Below are positions 58,180 through 64,000 of a DNA stretch of 64,000 nt, one piece after another (the first letter of the stretch is position 1; each line of letters starts with the position of its first letter). The stretch is from an uncultured Alphaproteobacteria bacterium (GTDB lineage: Bacteria; Pseudomonadota; Alphaproteobacteria; Rhodospirillales; Rhodospirillaceae): NCBI GenBank assembly GCA_900079695.1, contig LT599022.1:1883245-1947244 (forward strand), written 5' to 3'. Both the position numbers and the translations under genes were made by a program. The notes below the pieces were generated by a model that worked only from the letters and a program-made list of their open reading frames with translations, ran no database searches and was not told the DNA's origin.

Positions 58180-60626
58180 GGTGAAACCTCCAGCGGTTGA
58201 GAAGCGAGAAAGGAAGCTGCCGCCGGAGCGGACGGCAGCAGGTCGGCGGCCCAGCCGAGGCCGCGATGGCGCAGCCACGCGCCGGCGAAGCCGGGAGCGC
58301 CGGCCTGCGTCAGCACGCGGTCAATATCGCGTTGGTCTTGAGGGGTGGATGCGCCCGCGAATGCGAGCGCGACAGGCCCCAGGTCGAGGTCGAACAGGCG
58401 ATTGCCGAGGCGCGACTGGTAGTAGTAATCGCGCTTGGGCTGTGCGGTCGCCACGATCTCAATCTGGCGGCTGTTCAAGCCGAAGCCTTCGTAGATCGTG
58501 CGAATCTGCGGCTCGGTGGCCTGCGGGTTAGGTAAGAAGATCCTGCTCGCGCAGCTTTCGATGATGGCTGGCGCGATGGTCGAGTCCTTGATGTCGGCCA
58601 GCGACTGCGTGGCAAAGATGACGCTGACGTTCTTTTTTCTGAGCGTCTTGAGCCATTGCCGGATGCGGGCCGCGAAGGACGGCTCATCGAGGAACAGCCA
58701 CGCTTCATCGAGGATCAGCAGCGTGGGCGCGCCGTCAAAACGTTCGTCGAAGCGGGCGAACAGGTAGCGCAGCACTGCTTGCACGGCGGCGGGGCTGTGC
58801 ATCAGTTCTTCCATCTCAAAGCCCTGCACGTCGGCCATGCCCAGCCGGTCGTGGTCAGCGTCCAGCAGCTTGCCGTGGGCGCCGCCCAACACATAGGGCG
58901 CGAGCGCTTGGCGCAGCGCGTTGGACTGCAATAACACCGACAAGCCGGTCATGGTGCGCTGCTCCACTGGCGCACCGGCAAGGCTTCGCAGCGCCGACCA
59001 AATGGCAGCCTTCTCGTCCGGGCCGACCGTCACGCCTTCGTGCAGCAGCCGGCCCTCCACCCATTCGGCGGCCCAGGTGCGGTAGCCCTCGTGGGCTATT
59101 CGCGCGAGTGGCTGGAAGGCGATGCCGCCATCGGCACCGAGGTCGTAGTGCTCACCGCCAAGGCCGAGGATGGTGGCGCGCATCGAGCGCCCCATGTCGA
59201 AGGCGAAGATCCGCGAGCCGAAGTAGCGCCGGAACTGCATGGCCAATATGGCGAGCAGCACCGACTTGCCCATGCCGGTCGGCCCGGCGACAAGGGTGTG
59301 CCCCACGTCGCCGATGTGCGTCACCAGCCGGAACGGCGTCGCGCCATCGGTGCGGGTGACGATCAGCGGCGGGCCATCGAGGTGTTCGTTCTTCTCCGGC
59401 CCAGCCCATACCGCTGACATCGGCATCATGTGCGCCAGGTTCAGCGTCGAAACGATGGGCTGACGCACGTTCGCGTATGCGTTGCCGGGGACGGACGACA
59501 GCCAGGCATCGACTGCGTTGAGGGTTTCGGGGATGGTCACGAAACCCCGGCCCTGGATGACGCGCTCCACCATGCGCAGCTTCTCGTCGGCCACGGCCGG
59601 GTCGGCGTCGAGCACCGTCACCGTGGCGGTGAGGTAGCCGAAGGCGACTTGATCGCTGCCCAGCTCCTGCAAGGCGGCATCGGCGTCGGCGGCCTTGTTG
59701 CTGGCATCGGTATCGACCAGCGGGCTTTCCTGCTGAAAGATCGTTTCGCGCAGCAGCGCGATGACGTTCTTGCGCTTGGCGAACCATTGGCGCCGCAAGC
59801 GCCCCAATTCCCGTTCCGCCTCGGCTTTGTCCAGGCACAGGAAGCGCGTACTCCAGCGATACGCAAAGCCCAGGCGGTTGAGGTCGTCCAAGATCCCCGG
59901 CCAGGTCGAGGTCGGGAAGCCTCGTACCGACACCACGCGCAGGTGCTGATCGCCCAGCATGGGCGCCAGGCCGCCGACCAGCGCGGCATCGGCCAGCAGT
60001 GCGTCGATATGGAACGGCACGTCGGGCACGCCGACGCGATAGCGCCGCGTGGAGACTGTGGCATGCAGGTAGGTCAGCGTCTGGCTATCGTCCAGCCAGG
60101 CAATCTCCGGCATCACACCATCGAGCAGGTCGAACACGCGATCGGTCTCTGCCACGAAGGAATCAAGCCGACCACGCCAGTCCACACCCTCAGTGGGCCG
60201 GTTCTCGTACAGCATCCCAGCCGCACGGGCGCGAGACTCTTGCGGCGGTAGGTGTTGCAACGTGAAGTGATAGACGCTCTCGAAATGGCCATCCGACTCC
60301 TCGAACGCCGCGCGTCGCTCCTCATCCACCAGCCAGGACAGTGGTTCGGGAAAGGAGGATTGCGGATAGCTCGATGCCCGCATCCGCTCGGCCTCGATAT
60401 AGAAGGCCCAGCCAGACCCGGTACGGCGAAGCGCGTTGTTCTGCCGCGCCGACGTGGCAATCAGCTCGCCCTGTGTCGCACTGTCCAAGTCGGGGCCGCG
60501 AAACTGGAACGTGCGTTGAAACGAACCATCTTTGTTCAGCACAACGCCCGGCGCGACCAGCCCGGCCCAGGGCAGCCAGTCGGCAAGCAAGGCCGGGCGC
60601 TGACGATATTCGGCAAGGTTCAGCAT
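58176..60626 (-). CDS. trbE: Conjugal transfer ATPase TrbE (VirB4-like)
   Basis: An 816-residue cytoplasmic ATPase that powers pilus assembly and transfer. The CagE/VirB N-terminal domain runs to about residue 400, Walker A is VAGPTGMGKSVLL (about 446-458) and Walker B LLILDEAWLFLDEP (about 633). The C-terminal IFATQSLADIKDSTIAPAII is the family motif. It begins 12 bases after trbD. Confidence 0.95.
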   Translation of the reverse strand: MLNLAEYRQRPALLADWLPWAGLVAPGVVLNKDGSFQRTFQFRGPDLDSATQGELIATSARQNNALRRTGSGWAFYIEAERMRASSYPQSSFPEPLSWLVDEERRAAFEESDGHFESVYHFTLQHLPPQESRARAAGMLYENRPTEGVDWRGRLDSFVAETDRVFDLLDGVMPEIAWLDDSQTLTYLHATVSTRRYRVGVPDVPFHIDALLADAALVGGLAPMLGDQHLRVVSVRGFPTSTWPGILDDLNRLGFAYRWSTRFLCLDKAEAERELGRLRRQWFAKRKNVIALLRETIFQQESPLVDTDASNKAADADAALQELGSDQVAFGYLTATVTVLDADPAVADEKLRMVERVIQGRGFVTIPETLNAVDAWLSSVPGNAYANVRQPIVSTLNLAHMMPMSAVWAGPEKNEHLDGPPLIVTRTDGATPFRLVTHIGDVGHTLVAGPTGMGKSVLLAILAMQFRRYFGSRIFAFDMGRSMRATILGLGGEHYDLGADGGIAFQPLARIAHEGYRTWAAEWVEGRLLHEGVTVGPDEKAAIWSALRSLAGAPVEQRTMTGLSVLLQSNALRQALAPYVLGGAHGKLLDADHDRLGMADVQGFEMEELMHSPAAVQAVLRYLFARFDERFDGAPTLLILDEAWLFLDEPSFAARIRQWLKTLRKKNVSVIFATQSLADIKDSTIAPAIIESCASRIFLPNPQATEPQIRTIYEGFGLNSRQIEIVATAQPKRDYYYQSRLGNRLFDLDLGPVALAFAGASTPQDQRDIDRVLTQAGAPGFAGAWLRHRGLGWAADLLPSAPAAASFLASQPLEVSP

Positions 60627-60638
60627 GGCGTCCTCCCC

Positions 60639-60908
60639 TCACACGTCCAGAAGCGGGCGGTGTTTGATATGCCGCGCGAAGACCTGCATGAACTGCGGAT
60701 CGACGCGCGCACCCCATACGGCCAGCGAGTGGCCGACGATCCAGAGCACCACGCCGGGAATCCACAGTTGCAGGCCCAGCCCGACGGCGGCGGCTAGCGT
60801 GCCGTTGGCAATCGCCACGGTGCGCGGCGCACCGCCCAGCAGGATCGGCTCGGTCAGCGAGCGATGCAGCGGCACTTCAAAGCCCGGAAGATCGGTGGCC
60901 TTACTCAT
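60639..60908 (-). CDS. trbD: Conjugal transfer protein TrbD (VirB3-like)
   Basis: An 89-residue inner-membrane protein (PGFEVPLHRSLTEPILLGGA; two hydrophobic segments at about 28-45 and 47-65). VirB3-like proteins work with the VirB4 ATPase, whose gene follows. Overlaps trbC by four bases. Confidence 0.9.
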   Translation of the reverse strand: MSKATDLPGFEVPLHRSLTEPILLGGAPRTVAIANGTLAAAVGLGLQLWIPGVVLWIVGHSLAVWGARVDPQFMQVFARHIKHRPLLDV

Positions 60909-61291
60909 ACGACGGCCCCTCCGGAGAAGCTGAAGAACGACAGGAAGAACGAGGACGCGGCGAACGCGATGGACAGGCCGAACACGATCTGGATCAGCTT
61001 GCGAAAGCCGCCGCTGGTATCACCGAACGCCAGCGCAAGCCCCGTCGAGATGATGATGATCACCGCCACGATCCGGGCGACTGGCCCTTGGATGGATTCG
61101 AGGATGGAGGTCAGCGGCCCTTCCCACGGCATCGAGGAACCGGCGGCCTGCGCCGTGCCCGCCAGCAACAGCATCAGCGCGGCCAGCAGCAGCCCTTGCC
61201 CTGCGGGACGGGCCAGGTGGCGCAGCCGCGCCATGCTGGACAGGCGAGAAATAGGATTTACGGAAAGACGGAAAGCATCAACGTGCGTCAT
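60905..61291 (-). CDS. trbC: Conjugal transfer pilin TrbC (VirB2-like)
   Basis: A 128-residue prepilin. A long signal region ends near GTAQA (residues about 45-49). The mature part has two hydrophobic helices (VARIVAVIIIISTGLALAFG; LIQIVFGLSIAFAASSFFLS), matching cyclic TrbC pilins. Translationally coupled to trbB and trbD. Confidence 0.9.
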   Translation of the reverse strand: MTHVDAFRLSVNPISRLSSMARLRHLARPAGQGLLLAALMLLLAGTAQAAGSSMPWEGPLTSILESIQGPVARIVAVIIIISTGLALAFGDTSGGFRKLIQIVFGLSIAFAASSFFLSFFSFSGGAVV

Positions 61292-62358
61292 GGCAGTTCT
61301 CCAGGTTGGTCAGGGGTCGAGGAAGGCGCAGCGGCAGCGGCTGCAAGAGGAACCGGCGGCAGCTCGGGAAACGGCGTTTCCAGCGCATCTGTCAGGCGAT
61401 AGCCCGCACCGTCGAAGCCGACGACACGGGAGATGGTTTCGACGTGACGTTTGCGGCCACGGCCTGCGATGTGAATCACCACGTTGACCGCCTCGGCGAT
61501 CAGGGCGCGGGGCGGATTCACTGCCACTTCGAGGATCAGTTGCTCCAGACGCAGCAGTGCGCCCAAGGCGGAGCCGGCATGGATGGTGGCAATGCCGCCG
61601 GGGTGGCCGGTGCCCCAGACCTTCACCAAGTCCAGGGCTTCGCCGCCACGCACTTCGCCGACGATCACGCGGTCAGGCCGCAGGCGCATCGTGGCCCGCA
61701 CCAGCTCGGTCATTGTGACGACGCCGGCGCGGGTGCGCAGCGGCACATGGTCGCGGGCCGCGCATTGCAGCTCGATGGTGTCTTCGAGCACCAGCACGCG
61801 GTCGCCTGTGGCGGCGATCTCGGCCAGCAGCGCGTTCGCCAGCGTGGTCTTGCCGGTGCTGGTGCCGCCGGCGATCAGGATGTTCTGCCGCTCGCGCACG
61901 GCGCGGCGCAGGAACTCGGCCTGCCCGGCGGTCAGGATGCCGTCGGCCACGTAGCGATCCAGGCCGATGATGCTCACGGCCCGCTTGCGTAGCGCGAAGG
62001 CTGGCCCCGGGGCGGCCGGAGGCAGGATGCCCTCGAAACGCTCGCCGGTTTCCGGCAACTCGGCGGTCAAGAGCGGCTGGCCGCGATGCACCTCCGCGCC
62101 GACATGCGCGGCGACCAGGCGGATGATGCGTTCACCATCGGCCTCGGGCATCTCCACGCCCAGCGGCGAGCGACCCGACGACAGCCGATCCACCCACAGG
62201 GTGCGATCGGGGTTGAGCATGATTTCCACAACATCCGGATCTTCGAGCGCAGCGGCGATCAGCGGCCCCATCGCCGTGCGCAGCATCTGGATGCGGCGAT
62301 CCTGGGACGCCGCGGCGGATGAGCGAGATTCAGGCGGAATCTGCGGAACGGCACTCAT
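61288..62358 (-). CDS. trbB: Conjugal transfer ATPase TrbB (VirB11-like)
   Basis: A 356-residue hexameric traffic ATPase. Walker A is IAGGTSTGKTTLANALL (near residue 158), Walker B region VLEDTIELQC, and the Asp/His boxes RPDRVIVGEVRGGEALDLVK and GHPGGIATIHA are intact. First gene of the trb series proper. Confidence 0.95.
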   Translation of the reverse strand: MSAVPQIPPESRSSAAASQDRRIQMLRTAMGPLIAAALEDPDVVEIMLNPDRTLWVDRLSSGRSPLGVEMPEADGERIIRLVAAHVGAEVHRGQPLLTAELPETGERFEGILPPAAPGPAFALRKRAVSIIGLDRYVADGILTAGQAEFLRRAVRERQNILIAGGTSTGKTTLANALLAEIAATGDRVLVLEDTIELQCAARDHVPLRTRAGVVTMTELVRATMRLRPDRVIVGEVRGGEALDLVKVWGTGHPGGIATIHAGSALGALLRLEQLILEVAVNPPRALIAEAVNVVIHIAGRGRKRHVETISRVVGFDGAGYRLTDALETPFPELPPVPLAAAAAAPSSTPDQPGELP

Positions 62359-62831
62359 GACGCACGCTCTGCAGCTCGCTCATCGGCGGACGCCATCGCT
62401 GCTGCGTCATCCATCCGCATCGGATCGGGGTGCAGTTCCTCCACCACGTCGCGCACCAGACTGCGGCCACGCAGCAGGTGGCGACCCAACTGCTCGACGA
62501 ACTGCTCGAAGCGCGCTTTGCCCTGGGCGCGGGCCGCGTCCTTGTGGGCTTCTGGCACCGGCGTGCTGATGGTCAAGAAATAGCGGATGAACAGCGCCAG
62601 CGTTTCGATCTGGATGTTCTGGTCGCGCTCCATGCGTTCGGTCTGCCGCGACAGTCGATCCAGCCGCTTGGCAATGGCGGCCTCACGCTGGTCGCCCGCA
62701 TCGGGTGACAGCCAGGACGCCAAGGCCGCTGCGACGATGGAGGACTTGGACACGCCTTTCTTGGCGGCAAGTTCATCCAGGCGCTTGGCGTGCTCGGGCT
62801 GGATGAAAAGATTGAGGCGGTATTGGCTCAT
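62355..62831 (-). CDS. CopG/ribbon-helix-helix family regulator
   Basis: A 158-residue protein with an N-terminal ribbon-helix-helix (YRLNLFIQPEHAKRLDELAA KKGVSKSSIVAAALASWL). It lies between traG and trbB, with 4-base overlaps on both sides, the standard place of the copG-like gene in Tn4371 elements, and probably controls the transfer operon. The C-terminal 100 residues are helical and uncharacterised. Confidence 0.85.
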   Translation of the reverse strand: MSQYRLNLFIQPEHAKRLDELAAKKGVSKSSIVAAALASWLSPDAGDQREAAIAKRLDRLSRQTERMERDQNIQIETLALFIRYFLTISTPVPEAHKDAARAQGKARFEQFVEQLGRHLLRGRSLVRDVVEELHPDPMRMDDAAAMASADERAAERAS

Positions 62832-64000
62832 AGGTCGATTCCGTCGTTGGGGTCGAGAGAAGCCAGCCGGGCCGTGCGCTGCATGGCCGGGTCGAGCTGG
62901 CCGGGAAGCGGGAGCGCCAGGTCGTCGTCATCGAGCAGCTCCAGGTCGTTCGCACACGCGTCCAACTCGGGCTCGTAGGCGACGGTTTCGGAGAGTTCGA
63001 GCTGGCGGCGCGGGCCGCCGTCATCGGTGCCGCCCGGACCATCGGCGGATACCGAGGTCGGCGCCGTAGGTACGGCCGGGATCGCCAAGCCGCTCCAGTC
63101 GTCGGGGCGGGCTGGCGGCGCGTCGGCGTACCTCCCGACTGCGAGCACGGGCGGTGGCAGGACGCGATCCTTGAAATTGGCGTCGACGTAGTAACGCAGC
63201 TTCTTCGCGCGGATCGGGGCAACGCTGGACACCATGACTACGGCGTCCTCAGGTGGAAGCTGCATCACCTCGCCGGGCGTCAGCAGCGGACGTGCAGTTT
63301 CCTGACGCGACACCATCAGGTGCCCCAGCCACGGAGCGAGGCGGTGGCCCGCGTAGTTGCGCTGCGCGCGAAGCTCGGTGGCGGTGCCGAGGGTTTCGGA
63401 AATCCTTTTCGCCGTCCTTTCGTCGTTGGTGGCGAAAGTCACCCGGACATGGCAGTTGTCGAGGATGGAATGGTTCTGCCCATACGCCTTGTCGATCTGG
63501 TTCAGGCTTTGAGCGATGAGAAAGCTGCGGATGCCGTAGCCGGCCATGAAGGCAAGCGCGGACTCGAAAAAATCGAGGCGACCCAGCGCCGGAAACTCGT
63601 CCAGCATCAGCAGCAGCTTGTGCCGGCGCGCGATGCCATCGCTGCCGTCGAGCGATTCGGTCAGCCGCCGCCCGATCTGGTTCAAGATGAGCCGGATCAG
63701 CGGCTTGGTGCGGCTTATGTCGGAGGGCGGCACCACCAGATAGAGCGATACCGGGTGCTCGGCGGAAATCAGGTCGGCGATGCGCCAATCGCAGCGCGAT
63801 GTGACTTCGGCCACGGTCGGGTCGCGGTACAGGCCGAGAAACGACATGGCGGTGGAGAGCACGCCCGATCGCTCGTTGTCCGACTTGTTGAGCACTTCGC
63901 GGGCAGCGGATGCGACAACCGGGTGAGGCGCATCGCCCAGGTGCTTCGTCGTCATCATCCGGTGCAGCGTCAGCTCGAACGGACACGCCGGGTCGCTGAG
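62828..64000 (-). CDS. traG: Conjugal transfer coupling protein TraG (VirD4-like), 3' part
   Basis: The last 390 codons of a VirD4-family coupling ATPase; the frame runs off the right edge, so the N-terminal membrane anchor and Walker A are outside. Walker B is LLMLDEFPALGRLDFF, followed by the family blocks GIRSFLIAQSLNQIDKAYG and DNCHVRVTFATNDERTAKRI. TraG brings the relaxase-DNA complex to the channel. Confidence 0.93.
   Translation of the reverse strand, partial: LSDPACPFELTLHRMMTTKHLGDAPHPVVASAAREVLNKSDNERSGVLSTAMSFLGLYRDPTVAEVTSRCDWRIADLISAEHPVSLYLVVPPSDISRTKPLIRLILNQIGRRLTESLDGSDGIARRHKLLLMLDEFPALGRLDFFESALAFMAGYGIRSFLIAQSLNQIDKAYGQNHSILDNCHVRVTFATNDERTAKRISETLGTATELRAQRNYAGHRLAPWLGHLMVSRQETARPLLTPGEVMQLPPEDAVVMVSSVAPIRAKKLRYYVDANFKDRVLPPPVLAVGRYADAPPARPDDWSGLAIPAVPTAPTSVSADGPGGTDDGGPRRQLELSETVAYEPELDACANDLELLDDDDLALPLPGQLDPAMQRTARLASLDPNDGIDL

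Larger units (their letters stand above)
52201..64000 (-). mobile_element. Tn4371-family integrative and conjugative element, right end (partial)
   Basis: Gene order on the minus strand is traG-copG-trbB-C-D-E-J-K-L-F-G-I-DUF2274, which is the conserved conjugation module of Tn4371-like ICEs, with trbI and the DUF2274 gene next to the right end. The host copA reading frame breaks within CAAAAAA at 52201-52207, which gives the junction to within a few bases. Base and codon use is visibly less GC-rich than the chromosome on the left. The integrase end, replication/partition genes, relaxase and cargo lie outside the window. Confidence 0.9.

Overview
This 64 kb window is high-GC DNA whose gene content and gene order point to an alphaproteobacterium, most likely in or near the Rhodospirillales. 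The main reasons are a PetP/PetR-type regulator pair, a cytochrome b/c1 fusion in the bc1 operon, a three-gene mtnP-mtnA-class II aldolase unit like the one in Rhodospirillum rubrum, and alphaproteobacterial families such as DUF6111 and DUF1285. No rRNA, tRNA or CRISPR array was seen. Positions 1-51 kb look like ordinary chromosome; from about 52.2 kb to the right edge is an integrated conjugative element.

Left part (0.1-23.6 kb). In order: a DUF2459 protein, an unknown membrane protein, aspartate aminotransferase, UvrB, a cold-shock protein, an entericidin-like lipoprotein, a YgaP-like membrane domain and a rhodanese as separate neighbours, and a biotinyl carboxyltransferase subunit without its partner. 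Next come a pterin pair (PTR1/FolM-type reductase and FolB) and a 490-bp gene-free region with DnaA-box, IHF-site and AT-rich features that could be a replication origin. UvrC, a CNNM/CorC transporter, PgsA, IlvE divergent from a MarR-response regulator-histidine kinase operon, a hydrolase, a ybjN-proC-csaA-yciB operon, an acyltransferase and UbiK complete the stretch.

Middle (23.7-44.9 kb). A plus-strand run covers envelope and translation housekeeping (hldD-lgt-midA-pgeF-lipoprotein-prs-rplY-pth-ychF). An EamA transporter, a DLH-family hydrolase, a lipoprotein and a VOC protein follow. Then come mtnP-mtnA-aldolase, which fits the DHAP shunt that turns 5'-methylthioadenosine into adenine, DHAP and methylthioacetaldehyde, and petA-pet(BC) for the bc1 complex. 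After trmL there is a minus-strand set DUF1285-NUDIX-DUF6111-cca-SGNH-like.

Right part (45.2-64 kb). A biotin operon (bioB-F-H-like-C-D-A) covers pimeloyl-ACP synthesis entry (BioC and an esterase) and all four ring-assembly enzymes. It is followed by a copZ-type chaperone and the first 264 codons of a copper P1B-ATPase. That gene is cut by the end of a Tn4371-family integrative and conjugative element. Visible parts of the element are a hairpin-rich end, a DUF2274 gene, a complete trbBCDEJKLFGI mating-pair module, a CopG-type regulator and the 3' part of traG. The element continues beyond the window; its integrase, cargo and the rest of copA should lie there.
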